Positions 31,830 through 45,500 of a stretch of DNA of 64,000 nucleotides are shown here, one piece after another. Position 1 is the first letter of the stretch. The number at the start of each line of letters is the position of its first letter. The DNA lies in contig OX424557.1 of the NCBI GenBank assembly GCA_949152475.1, positions 25,295,462 to 25,359,461 of the forward strand, written 5' to 3'. Source of the stretch: Terebella lapidaria. Taxonomy: Eukaryota; Annelida; Polychaeta; Terebellida; Terebellidae. The position numbers and the translations under genes were made by a program. A model generated the notes under the pieces. That model was not told the DNA's origin and did no database searches. It worked only from the letters and a program-made list of their open reading frames with translations.

Positions 31830-32760
31830 GAGGTTTCATTTAAGATGTCCTTTGAAGATCAGTCTCTGGGGGCTGTCCCTTGGGTCAATACACAAAGTTT
31901 CAAAAGATTCCATGAATCGGTCTCAGAGTTGGAGATGTCTGGACATTCAAAAGTCCAGAACGGGAATGCCAAATAAGAATGCCAAAATGAACAAATTTAA
32001 ATTCAAATTTCTCTTGATATATTCTTCTCACTTTGTTCAAAGTTTCAAAATATATGACCTTGAACCATTTTCGAGTAAACGGCTTTTTCCAAATTGAAAA
32101 ACTTGCATTAGAAAATGGAAGTAAAATTCAAAATCAATTCAGATCAGTTTGTGAGGACTCGCGCACGGTATCCACATACGAAGTTTCAAAAGATTCCAAC
32201 GAGCGATCTCGGAGGAGAAGACTTGAATAATGCAAAGTCTAAAATGGTGCGTTTTTTGGGTCAAAATTGGCCGCCATTTTGAAAATGATGCGAAAACCCC
32301 CAAAACAAAAAAACGTGTTATGGCACCAGCATTCCATAATTTCAATATTTTGGTTCAAAATTTCAGGAAGTTTTTTTTTTCAATTATCGATATTTGGCTT
32401 TTTATAGGCATTTTTTATAAGGTAAAAATAATAGCCAGAAAATGTAAATGAGGAAATTAAAAATTTTAGAGAGATCAATTTGTGGGAACTATCCGATAGT
32501 ATCAACATACATGTTGTTTCAGAAGAATCCATCAGTTTGTGTCGGGAGGAGTTCGATAAAAAATGGCAGCCATTTTGAAAATAATGCGAGAATCAAAGAA
32601 CTAAAATAACTCCCTATTGGAATATTTTTTTAGTATTTTTGTGCAAAATTAGAAAAAAAGACCGTTAGCTTTAAAGATAAAAATGTGGACGATTGACGCA
32701 ATGCGATGCCGATAGGCTATCAGACCAGAGGTGACCTAAAACTTACCCGGCGAATTTGTA
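31830..32760 (+). repeat. Diverged units of the GGCCGCCATTTTG / GGTTACC repeat family
   Basis: GTTTCAAAAGATTCCA-type segments recur at 31895, 32183 and (weaker) 32515, each followed by an AAATGGC...CCATTTTGAAAA block. The end (GATAGGCTATCAGACC...GGTGACCTAAAA, 32705-32741) resembles the terminal AATAGGTTATCGGACC...GGTAACCTAAAA of copies at 48.7 and 53.3 kb. Confidence 0.6.
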
Positions 32761-33289
32761 CCCGGTTGGGCCACGAAGTGATATGGTTTCTGATTGAAAC
32801 TTGTTGTTATTATCGTTGTCATAGACAACAAATGATAGTGAAGTTTGAATGTACAGGTTAATGTCCTTAATTGTTTTAGTCTTTGCTGTGACAATTCTGT
32901 TTTGGAGAGTTTTGACCTGCGAGACAAAATAGCACAGACTATTAGACAACTGATTGGAGAAATGACTTGATACTGTCTAGAACACCAGATATCTTCTTCC
33001 ATGAAATCAAATGAGTCTCAAGATTTTTTTTGTACTATACAAAACTGATAACATATAAATGAATACATATTTAGTTTCATAAACACTATACCTTCATTCT
33101 GTGTGAAGGTAGATTACTTTTGTAATTTTGTCCATTGAGAGAAATAAAATCAGCACGTGTGATTGAAAAAAGCTCACCAGTACTTCCTATTGAACTTTTT
33201 CAACTTTCTTTTCAGCATCTACCTGAAAATGCCATAGTTCACAAGAGTATCGAAGACGAACAAATTTGTAGGAATGCATATTATAGCGT

Positions 33290-33620
33290 TTTCAGATGTG
33301 GGCCGATAAGCTATTGTCGTGGCTTTCCGTACGTCCATCGGCGGCGTCGTCGTCGTCCGCATCGTCTGTTAACATTTTCTTTTTATCTTTTTCGAGCTGA
33401 TGAATTTGCCCATAAATTTGTGTGAATATGTGTTGGGTCAATACCCCCAGGTGTTTGTTTTTTTTACTTTTTTTTTATTAAATCGTTTATGCGGTTTTGA
33501 CGGCCATTTTTATGCCGAAAAAAAAACTGTTTTTGCTGTTCAACTTTTGCTGTTCAATATATTTTCCCAAAAACTGTCTGATCAATTTTGAGATTTTAGT
33601 CTCAAAATGTACCCCTCATC
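33290..33620 (+). repeat. CGTCGTCG-containing low-complexity repeat
   Basis: GGCGGCGTCGTCGTCGTCCG (about 33341-33360) is flanked by T-rich runs. It is similar in style to the GACGACGACG tract at 53287-53345. No coding potential. Confidence 0.45.
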
Positions 33621-33719
33621 TATCATTGTAATGTGTATAAGTTTCAATGCTCTTGAATCGCCGATCTGCGTGTGACGGCCATTCTGATGTTTTCTGCAGG
33701 GCTTAAATATAACTTTCTA

Positions 33720-34470
33720 ATGTTAAATTCTAATGGGTCATATAGGAAATGATATATGCTGAATATTCTCGTGACCTCGAATTTGACCTCTGGTCTCTGG
33801 TCAGAGCACAAAATGGCTAATATCTCACTTAATGTCGACTTTACAGCTTAGGATTCAATTGTGGACATATAGGAAGTGATATATGCTGAATATTCTCATG
33901 ACCTTGAATTTGACGTTTGACCTCATTTTCAAGATCAAAACACAAAATAGCTAATATCTCGACTTTACAGGTTAGAAATCAGTTGTGGACATATAAAAAA
34001 TGATATAGACGTATGCTGAATATTCTCGTGACCTTGAATATGACCTTTTCCTCATTTTCAAGGTCACAGCACAAAATGCGTAATATCTCGCTTATTATTT
34101 ACTTTACAGCTTACGAATCAATTGTGGACATATAGGAAATGATATGGGATATTCTTGTGACCTTGAAGTTGACCTTCGACCTCAAATTCGATGTGAGAGC
34201 ACAAAATGGCTGATATCTCGCTTATCATGGACTTTGCAGCTCAGGAATCAATTGTGGACTGATAGAAATGATGCATGCTGAATATTCTCTTGACCTCGAA
34301 TTTGAACTTTGACCTCATTTTCAAATCACAAAATGGCTAATATCTCGCTTATTATCTACTTTACAGCTTAGGAATCAATTGTGAACATGTATGAAATGAT
34401 AGATGATGAACATTCTTGCGAATTTGAACTTTGACCATATTCTCAAGGTCCCTGAACAAATTGGCTAAGA
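33720..34470 (+). repeat. AAGGTCA-rich tandem repeat (~130-bp unit), copy at 34 kb
   Basis: About six units carry CACAAAATGGCTAATATCTC, TTTACAGCTTAGGAATCA and TGACCTTGAATTTGACCTTTGACC. It is homologous to 20470-20885 and, inverted, to 52290-52930. Confidence 0.85.
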
Positions 34471-36094
34471 TCTAAAACATATATTGTCCGGTAACCTTCC
34501 TTAGCTATTGGGCTAAATTTTACAAACATATATAACAATGAGAGAACTACCAGTTTTCAAAGCTGAAAGTGAACATAATGCACTAATCACTGAGATTTGG
34601 GTGACTGGTGACATTCAGTGTCCAGTCCGATCACTTTTTGGCTAGCCGGTAAGCTACAGGTCCCTTGGGCCTATGTTTTTTTAGTGAACTTGAACCTGAC
34701 GTTACATCCAATTACATTTGGTTTTCTGCTGTGTGACAAACAACTGACAAACAATCAGTAAATTTCCTTGATATTTAGGGAAAGTTTGAAATTCGGTTAC
34801 TTGAATACTGACATGATCCATGCAATAGACAATGACAGGGTATATTTTATGATTTATTGAAGTTAGACCTGTACAAATATATCTATATAACAATACACAT
34901 TTACAGCTGAAACTCTTTTGGACGGATTTCTACTTTGAATTCTTCAGAAATGTACAATGCAAAATTTAGTAAACTGAAACAATGTGTGAGAACATATATG
35001 AGACATTCAATAGTAATATAACCAATACCAGCAAATAACTGAATATTACATTAAACCGTTCCAGGAGAACATTGATAACATTTTGGTGTACAACATTTGT
35101 TTCTAGATATAAGCATTTTTTATATACAGAGTTAGCACTAAACAAATATCACAGACATAAGACTGTTGGTGTAGACATTTTACAAACAGCAACTCGGCTG
35201 TCAGCTCGTTAAATAATGATTACCTACGTGATCACAGTGCCATCAACACGCCATAGATGAAACTTCCAACTCAATATCATCGAGTTATAATTAGTTTGAA
35301 TATGTACACAATCCTTAACAAAACACAAGTGCATCACGAAAAAAACATCACATGCACTATAATAATAGACAGTAAACGGTTTCTGTGATTCAATCACTTG
35401 CACAACAATTTGTTCATAAAAACACGAACTATCACAGACAAGTGTCATACAACAATTGTACAATACCACAAGCAATAAGAAAGTATATTATGTACAATAA
35501 ATTGTACCAAACAAATTCCTGCTATGAACAGTCCGATTCAAACCCATGGAATGTCATTATTGCTGCATGTTTAGTGACTTATCCGAGATAAACACAGACA
35601 AAAAGTTCACAAGATTACTTTAGCCAAGCCAAAAAGCAGTACATTTAAACATGTTATATAATCATGTATAATTACCAGTTCTTATCCCGATATATTCTGT
35701 TCATTTGGCACTGGGTCAGTTAATGAGACAAAACACCATGAAATGACTTGGGAATGATCTGGGGAACATTTATAATATATGCACATACATTTTGCGAATA
35801 TTACCATTTTCATGAGATATGTAACACAACATACATTTGACATACATCACTTGCACATACACATACTGGCACATACATGTACAACTGTTAGACACAGGAC
35901 CACAACACATGTATTATAATTCTTTTACATAAGAACATTGAATTTACACATTACTGAACTGACTTACACAACATTTTTCATGCTATTTACAATTACACTT
36001 TAAACATTTCGATAAATATACTGATATGTACAGAGTATATCATGTTATACAGTGAAACAGTTTTTTTTGCATCCAATTTACTAAGTAATTATAT
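34471..36094. other. Unassigned DNA, may include the 3' UTR of the minus-strand PLAT gene
   Basis: No repeat or coding region recognised. An AATAAA on the minus strand overlaps the PLAT gene stop codon (36094-36099) and is too close to be the only polyadenylation signal. Another TTTATT (minus AATAAA) lies near 34853. Transcript end not determined. Confidence 0.4.
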
Positions 36095-36566
36095 TTATTT
36101 TTTGTCGCTGTCCGGCTTATCGACCTCGAGCTCGCGTTCTGTTTTCCCGTCGTCCTCATCCTTGTCCAGCCACCGGTCACAGGGAAATACCAACTCCTCC
36201 CCGTCCTCAGTTTCCTTGACAACCACCTTGTCCAGGTACCACCCTGACCCAGAACCAGACTGGTCGTGACCGATGATGACCTTCGTCAAAGTGCCAAGGT
36301 CGATCGCTTCAATCGAAAACGTGTCAGTCTGCGGAAGGAGACAAAAAAGGATAAGTGGGGTTTTCAGTTGTAAAGCTTCCTCTCGTAATAAAAGTAGCAG
36401 TATATACCGACCTGTCCCTTCTCGAACTTGTTTTTGCCTTCCTTGCTCTTCTTGAGCCAGCGTTTGCCGGAGTCCCCATTCTCACCACAAAGGGTGATGT
36501 AGGCGTCCGCATCGGTACCACCTCCGAAATCCTTGCCGGTTATTGTCTGTACTGTGTACTTGGTGA
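36095..36566 (-). CDS. LOXHD1: Terminal PLAT domain and stop, 2 exons
   Basis: Exons 36412-36566 ([20 protein letters not shown]) and 36095-36328 ([17 protein letters not shown]...[14 protein letters not shown]). The protein ends in a short Asp/Lys-rich tail 19 residues after the last WLDKDEDDG. Confidence 0.92.
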
Positions 36567-39500
36567 CTGGAAGGGAACGTAATGTGTATTTACAAATCCA
36601 TATAAAGAACAGGTACATGTACATGTAGTATGTGCTTCCATATCCCTATTGGCCAGGAATTGTGAGCCTGGCCAATGGGCCAGGGATCTAAATACGAATT
36701 GATATGTACTTGTCCAGTTAACAGCCAGGTCCAGAAAGAGCCACTGGCAACTTCATTCAAACACCAGTGTGTGCCCGTATACACCATGCATAAGCTAGTT
36801 ACTGTACTGACCTGGTTTAGGTTCCTGGTCGAGCCACTTAGCCGGGAGTTCCCGTGTGCAGTCCCCGTCATCCTCGGCCTCGTCCAGCCACCGGTCCACC
36901 GGGAACTCCAGCTTCTCCAGTGTCTTCTTGTTCTCCATCACAATCTGCGAATGAATCATCTTTATAGAGCTCTCAGAGAGTTTATGTTACCTAGTAAAGC
37001 CCATCTTGAGTGGGATTCGAATGCAGGTCACAAGATTCCAACCGGCCCCTACAAACTACCAAGTGAGCTGCGGGGATATCGCACCAGCCAAGCTAATAAG
37101 AATGTGGGTCACTATTGTTGGTTAATGTCTATAAATTGTGACTGATGTCACTTTGAGTCAGTGCCGGACTTACCTTGTCTAAATGCCAGCCACAACCTTC
37201 AGACTTGTTGTCATGTTCAATTCGGATCTTCTGGATTTTGCCAATAACTTCCGGATCCAATACAATCTGCAGACACATCAAGAGAATACATTTCGAAACT
37301 TGACAACGGATAGTCGTGACATATATTGTATTCTCAGGGAAAGTTTAAATCATTATGGATTTGAATGAAGAACAGAGCTAACAAGAGTAAGCATACATCG
37401 AACTCATCAGTAGCGCCACTCTCAAACAGCCCCTTGTCGGGTTCACCAAGCGGGAGTGGTCCGGAGTCGCCCTTGTCGCCAAACACAGTCAGCGTGACTT
37501 GTGCCTCTGTGCCGCTCTGGTCCTCTGCGTGTGTGGTCACCTGTACTTTCCACTCTCCCTCTGTCAAATGTAATATTCTTGGTATTTTTGTCAAGTTTTA
37601 GCGTAATATCAACGTTTTTGGACTTTGGAGTTCATGATTACCTGAATTTCAGTACAAATTGTGTTGACTGAATTTTTGGTTGATTACCTATACATGTATA
37701 GCTGTTTCATATTTATTTTAATGCTAGGTTGGAGTCATTGAACAGCAGAATTGTACACACCATCAGTGACCTCTGAAAGTTCTAAGTCTCTCTCAATGAG
37801 CCCGTCATCTTCACCCTCATCCAGCCATCTGGAAAATATTACAGTATAATTTATTTATTGAATATCTCTTTTCTGTTTAGTCCATGAAATGTGGAATGCA
37901 ATCATATTTTATGAACAAGTTATTACGAACGAACCTGTCACATTCAAATTGCCAGGGTGGGGATTTCCCATCAGGGTTCTTGACAACGATTTTGTTCAAG
38001 TACCAGCCGGAGCCGATACCTTTCCCATCATGCCCCACTGTGACCTTCTTCAGTGTGTCAAGGTCAACTGCTGTGATTTCAAACTTGTCAATCTGGAAAA
38101 GACAGAAAATGACAGTAGAGTTGATCGCAAGTGCTATTCACGCACAGAAAACCTCTGGAATCAAATGTCAACTCAGAGTCAGTAAAATCATCAAAATCTG
38201 GCCACAAATCACACACCTGTCCAGACTCAAACATCTTCTGTTGGTCTGACTTGAGGAGTCTCCGTTTGCCCGTGTCTCCCCTATTTCCATACAGTATTAG
38301 GTACACATTAGCATCTGTACCCGCTCCGTTCTCCTTCCCAGTGTGTACCTCCACATCGTAGGTCAACACTGTAGATGGGTAATGTACATGTATGGATTTC
38401 ACATGTGTATTTTTAACATGCGAGCATACAGCATTATACCGAGAACATATACAGTGGTCCCTGTAAGATAAGACCTCACCTTTTACAAAAAAAATGAGGT
38501 CTTAACTTACAGGAAGTCTTATTTCACAGGTTCATTTACATGTTAAATTGATCTTTGGGGAATACAAAAAAGTCTTTACAGACAGGGAAGTCTTATTTCG
38601 GAGGTGTCTTATCTTACAGTATACCTAATATTTGACGAAGGCTTAGAATTAGAGTGCTCTGTCACAGTTATGTTAAGTCACATGTGAACTTACCAGGTAG
38701 TGGTGGTGTTTGGCTCTTAGCCTGTGGATCCTTGAGAGCCTCTGGATCCAGCTTTAGGGGGACCTCCACCCAGCCCTCGAGGTCATCATTCCGGATCAGG
38801 TACTCCTGGACCTCAAATGCGTAGTCTCTGCTCCACTTCATGTCTCTTAGCACCAACTACAACAAGCGCAAAACCCACAGCTTGTACCTCTACTTCGATA
38901 GTTAATTTCAATCTTCCAGGTTGAAGAGGAGAATAGAACCGCATAGCATAGCATGACTAACCGTATGTAGGAACCAGCACTGGTCCTTGTCTGTGTCATC
39001 ACTGTATCCAACTCGAACCTTGTACACCTTGCCAATTTCTTGTGGAATTGTGATCTGAAAGTCAATAAATACACACAAATTCCAGTAATTTCGACAAGAG
39101 CCTCGAAAAATATCACCACAATCACATAAACTACATAAACATTATTCAAACGTTAAAGTTCCCCACCTCGAATGCGTCTGTTTTGCCATCCGTGTAGAGC
39201 TCTTCCTCCTCTGACACGAGTGGTATCATCTCGTCTGACTTGTCCTTTTCGCCGTACACTGTGATGACGACTGTCCCAGTCGGCGGCCTGGACTCGGGCT
39301 TGGACTCCTCCTCTTGTGTGTCGTCTTCCTCGGCCTCGCTGCTGTTCTGGTTCATCATCCCAGAGATGGTCCAAACCTTCCAGATTTTGTCTGGGTGGAG
39401 GAAGTCATAACTTTTTGGTGTGTGATGTCATGTCGGTACTATTTTGGCAGTTAATACTTATATAAGAAAAATGTTGCTGATTCTACATACTTTGTTAAAA

Positions 39501-42500
39501 GATTAACATGTTTTAAAATGTCATTTGGAAAAGAGTAATATGTACCATCTTCACTGGCCTCTATCTCACGGACAATCAGGCCATCTTCCTTCGCCTCGTT
39601 CAGCCACCTGGATTTTGTGTGGAAACATTAATGTTTTCGAACTAAAGATAATATTGTAAGCAGTAAACAATCGAATATGCTAATAGAGCCTCAGTTTGCT
39701 TGCCTGTTGCACTTGAAGCACCATATTTCCTCAGGATCTTTCGGGTCGAGAACGGCAACTTTCTCCAGGAACCAACCGTTAGCAGCGCCCTTCCCATCAT
39801 GCCCCACTGTGACCTTCTTGATGGTGCCAAGGTCAACGGCTTTGATCTCGAATGTGTCACACTGCAAACGAATGGATTTTTTTGGGAATTCAGAAATGTA
39901 GATTATTCAAGCAATATCATGGAAAGTTATCAGACAATGTTTGTGTTGAGCATCGCAATACATGTAAACATGATAAATGTCTACATGAAAAAACTAGACG
40001 TCAAGGCCTAAAGATGCCTTGGAGGCATTTCGGTGTGACGAATAATTTATAATATCTACTAGATATCGACGAAAAAGAAAAATGTCGACTCAGCCAAAAA
40101 AATTTCAGGTCAAGTTCAAAGTTCATCCGTAATACCCCTTAGACATTTTTGTCTAGGGCGACTAGTCCGAAAATAACGTCCGTTACGCTCTACGACGCAC
40201 CGTTTCCGAGATATCGTCGAAAACAAAAAATGCCGACTCGGCAAAAAAATTTCGGGTCAAGGTCAAAGTTCATTCATGATACATTTAAGACCTGTTTGCC
40301 TAGGGCGACGAGTCCGAAAATAACGTTCGTTTCGCTCTACGACGCACCGTTTCCGAGATATCGACGAAAACGAAAAATGCCGACTCGGCAAAAAATTTCG
40401 GGTCAAGGTCAAAGTTCATCCATAATACCCCTCAGACATGTTTGTCTAGGGCTACGAGTCCGAAAATAACGTCCGTTTCACTCTACGAAGCACCGTTTCC
40501 GAGATATCAACAAAAACGAAAAATGCCGACACGGCAGAAAAATTCAAGGTCAAGGTCAAAGTTCATACATAATACCCATTAGACATGTTTGTCTAGGGCG
40601 ACGAGTCCGAAAATAACGTCCGTTTCGCTCTACAAGGCACCGTTTCCGAGATATCAACGAAAACGAAAAATTCCGACTCGGCAAAAAATATTTGAGTCAA
40701 GGTCAAAGTTCATCCATAATACCTTTTAGACATGTTTGTCTAGGGCGACGAGTCTGAAAATACATCCGTTTCGCTCTACGACGCACCGTTTCCGAGATAT
40801 CGACGAAAACGAAAAATGCCGACTCGGCAAAAAAATTTCGGGTCAAGGTCAAAGTTCATCCATAATACCCCTTAGACATGTTTGCCTAGGCTGACGAGTC
40901 CGAAAATAACGTCCGTTTCGCACTACGACGCACCGTTTCCGATATATCGCCGAAAAATGCCGACTCAGCAAAAAAATTTCGGGTCAAGGTAAAAGTTCAT
41001 CCATAATACCCCTTAGACATGTTTGTCTAGCACGACGAGTCCGAAAATAACGTCCGTTTCGCTCTACGACGCACCGTTTCCGAGATATCGACGAAAACGA
41101 AAAATGCCGACTCGGCAAAAAAAATTCGGGTCAAGGTCAAAGTTCATCCATAATACCCTCTAAACATGTTTGTCTAGTGCGACAAGTCCGAAAATAACGT
41201 CCGTTTCGCTCTACAACGCACCGTTTCCGAGATATCGACGAAAACGAGAAATGCTGACTCGGCAAAAAAAATTCGGGTCAAGGTCAAAGTTCATCCATAA
41301 TACCCCTTAGACATGTTTGTCTAGGGCGACGAGTCCGAAAATAACGTCCGTTTCGCTCTACGATGCACCGTTTCTGAGATATGCAGGATGCCTCAACAAT
41401 GACTCAGCAAAAAATTATTTTGACCTAGAGGTCAAAGGTCGTTTGAGGTATCGATCCCAAAATCAATAGGGTTCTTCCCTGGTGGTATATAAACCTCCAT
41501 GCAAAGTTCTGCAACTATTGCCTGAATATTTTTTGAGTTATCGTCCGGAAACCAAGTCTCAAAATCAGCCTTGATTTCATCCTCACGGACCTCATGGATC
41601 TCGGAGCTAGATCAAAAAAAATAATTCCCCTTAGAGATGTTTGTCTAGGGCGACGAGTCCGAAAATAACGTCCGTTTCGCTCTACGACGCACGGTTTCTG
41701 AGATATGCAGAAAGCCTCAAGGATGAATCAGCAAAAAATTATTTTGACCTCTAGGTCAAAGGTCGTTTGACGGATCGATCCCAAAATCAATAGGGTTCTT
41801 CCCTGGTGGCATATGAACCTCCATGCAGAGTTTTGCAACTATTGCGTTAATATTTTTCCAGTTATCATCCGGAAACCAAGTTTCAAAATTAGCCTTCATT
41901 TCATCCTCACGGACCTCGGATCCGGCTCAAAAAGAATATGGTTCTTCCACATATCATTCCTGACTTGTGGTGAAAAGTTGACAAGAATCCGTCAAGGCAA
42001 TCTAAAGTTATCGTCCGGAAACCAAAACGGCGGAAGAAAAAAAAAAAAAATTCTGCTAAAACCAGTCGTCAAGACAACAATACAATTTTGGAAATCGCTA
42101 AAATTGATCACCAGAATAACTACCTTTTCTGCTAATGTTTCTACACGTAACACGGTTGGAACACTCACTTGTCCCTGTTTGAACTTGTCTTCATTGTTGG
42201 ACTTGAGGAGCTTGCGACACCCTGTGTCCCCTCGCTCTCCATGTAGCATGAGAAAAACGTTAGCCTCCGTAGACGCGTCCTCCTTGTTGGCTGTATACAC
42301 CTCTACCTTGTACGTGTACACTGGTGAAAGAAGTTAAAGGATTTCAAATATTATAAAGTGGGCAAGGTAGAATACTGCTAGGGCTATATATACTGTCACA
42401 TGTCAGTTTGTTGATGGCTCAACTGGAGACTTGATTATAGATCTAGGCACCTGGCAACATGAGGTCAGCGTGTTCAGCCTGTGGGATCTCCACCCAGCCG

Positions 42501-45500
42501 TCCTCCTCCTTAGTCACAGTCACCCAGTCATTGTACAGGAACTCGTAGGTCTCTCCGGTAGACAGGTTCTCCAGCAGAACCTATAGGGACAAGGTAATAA
42601 TGGCTTCAGATATTATATCAATTTAATACAGCTTCAACTGTATCGATAGAAGCAGTAAAGTTTAATATATTAAGCAGCACCTGATAGTTTGTGTTTTATC
42701 CCAAGAATTTCTCACCTTATCCAGATACCAGAAAGGTTTCTTCTTCTGGTCTTCTTCTGAATATCCGATTCTGATCTTGTAGATGTTACCCAACAACTCC
42801 TCAACATTGATCTATTAAACAAACATAACAGATGTGACCACAATTTCAGTTTGTGATACTGTATTGGTAGAAATACATTTCACAGGAACATAAGCACACC
42901 TCAAAGTCCTCAGTTTTGCCGGGTTGTAGCTGAGTCTGTGGGTCATTTCCAAGCGGCAGGTCTGGAGACCGGTCAAGGTCACCGTAGAGGGCAATCATAA
43001 CCTCAGCCCCGGGGGAGGAGTTCTTCTGCTTCACGGTCGTCACGGTGATCTTCCAGGGGTGGATTTTGTTGACTTCAAGGTCAGTCTCAATCCTACCGTC
43101 CAGTTCACATTCATCCAACCACCTGGAGATTGTTACAGAGTGAAGTGTTGGTAATCTGGATTCATGTTATTTGAACGGATTAGGGTTTTCTGGATATTTC
43201 AATGTCAATGAATGATCAATAAATGACTTGAAAAACATTTAGAAATATTTCTTTCTAAGATTTCGTTGAATATGACATCAAAGCTTTCAACTATTCATGT
43301 ATTTCTACCTATTGCACTCAAATGTAGTTTTCTTGGATTTGACAAACGGATCGTGGATAACAACTTTGTGGAGGAACCAGCCAGCACCAGCCCCCTTCCC
43401 ATCATGCCCCACTGTAACTTTGGTGATCTGCTTCAGGTCCACTGCATCGATCTCGAAGGTATCCACCTAAGTTCACAAGCAAAACGTATCGAAATTTTTC
43501 ACAGGTGAATTTGAGGTATGAGGTATAAATAACTCTTTTTTATTGTGCGAAGATTGTACAATCATAAATATTTTATTTCAGACCTGTCCTTCTTCGAACT
43601 TGTCAAGATGCTGAGACTTGAGCAACTGTCTGTTGCCCGTGTCGCCTCGTTCTCCAGTCAGCTTCATGTAAACGTTAGCGTTGGTCCCTGCTTTGAACCG
43701 GTCACCAGTGTGGACATCCACAGTGTACTTGAGAACTGGAATGCCAGATAAAAATTTTGAGTACCAAGCACGCATGTGTAATCCTTGGCTCTGAGCTTCA
43801 AAATTGCTTGAATTCTATTGTTGACAAAAATATTCATAGATCACAAATTTGTGGATAATTTCAAAATACCTGGCAGCCTGAAGTCTGTGTGTTCCATGAC
43901 TGGGATCTCCACCCAGCCGTCCTGTTCATGGCTGACCTTGACCCACTCATTGTACTCAAAGTCATACTCCTTCCCGGTCTTCTTCTCCAGCACGTGGATC
44001 TGAAAGCCCCAGCATATTTACATTGTATATATAATCTTGCAAGAAACTCACAAGAAATTGTACCTTTCACACATATGTATAGCTGTGATAGGTGGATTAG
44101 GATGCCTTGCCTTGTTCAGGTACCAGGAAGGATTCTCTTCTCTGCTGCCATCTGGATAACCCACCCGGATCTTGTACACGTTGCCTAGGTACTCGCTGGA
44201 ATTGACCTGGATCAGGAAATAACATAAACTTACATGCATGGTCATTTGGCTTCTGGTCATGGTCATATTTTGCGATTCAATGTTTGAAATAGTTATCACA
44301 CGCCACAGATGCAGACCTCGAAGTCCTCAGTTTCCCCTGACTGTAGGCATCGCTGTGGGTTTTCCCCAAGGGGAAGTTCCTGGGAAATCCCCTCATCACC
44401 ATAGAGAACAGCAACCACCTGGGTTCCAGGATTCGCAAGTTTGTGTTTGCCTGTTGTCACGGTAACAAGGTATGGGTTGTTCGTGCGTCGCTCCAAGTCT
44501 GTCTCAATTTTGCCGTCTTTCTCCGCCTCATCGAGCCATCTGGGAAGAAAGTGAGCAGGAATTAGCGGTAATACATTTTATTGCTATGACAACATTCATT
44601 TTGAATCAGGATCTGTTTCAAATATTGCATGATGTTTGTATTGACCTATCAGAAGGAATTCCACAGGTAAAATTCTAAGGTTGTTTGTCTATTTTTTATC
44701 CAATTTACTCACCTGTCACAGTAGAAAGTGGTTGCTTTGCTTTTGTTGTTGACTTCTCGAACTATGACTTTATATAACAGCCAGCCCGCACCAGCACCCT
44801 TCCCATCATGTCCTGCTGTGACCTTAGTTATCGCGCCGAGGTTAACAGCATCAACAGTGAAGGTATCAATCTGGAAAACATAGATGAAGCATATCACTTC
44901 ACTGTTGCACCTTCAAAGAAACAGTAAAACCTTGAACAATCAAAATCTTTCACGGAATATTGATAGATCATATATTTTACCTGGCCCTCCTCAAACTTTT
45001 TCTTGTGTTGAGACTTGAGCAGTTGTCTGTTGCCGGTGTCACCTTGTTCACCAGTCAACATCATGTACACATTGGCATTGGTCCCGGCCTTGTGCTTGTC
45101 TGCTGTGTGAACCTCCAGGCTGTACTGCACCACTGAAAGAGTGACGACAAATTTATTTCCTATTTTTTCCTTTTTTTTAAAATATGGTGTAGGGCAACTG
45201 ATTTATTTAATATGGGCCTATGGCGGGAATCATGAGAGCAAGTGAAAATGCCTGAAATGACTCGAAGTTATATTTTGTTCCAGCAAGAAGACTTATTTCA
45301 CAGGTTCATTTGCTAAAAATTAGCCCAAAGGCTAAGATAGGTTACCGGACAATTTTGGTTTGGCCATGGCAGCATTGGCAGGTAACAGACCTTGAGATTT
45401 ACCAATCAAGGTCATCCGTGTGAACTTCAATGTCACCATTACATGTATGTGTGCGGCATTTGATATTCTATATGTTCATAATACAAAGATATATCTGGGT

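Noticed and set aside
40060..41385. CRISPR-like array
   Set aside because: The unit is 147 bp with no distinct spacers, the genome is eukaryotic, and the whole unit is conserved.
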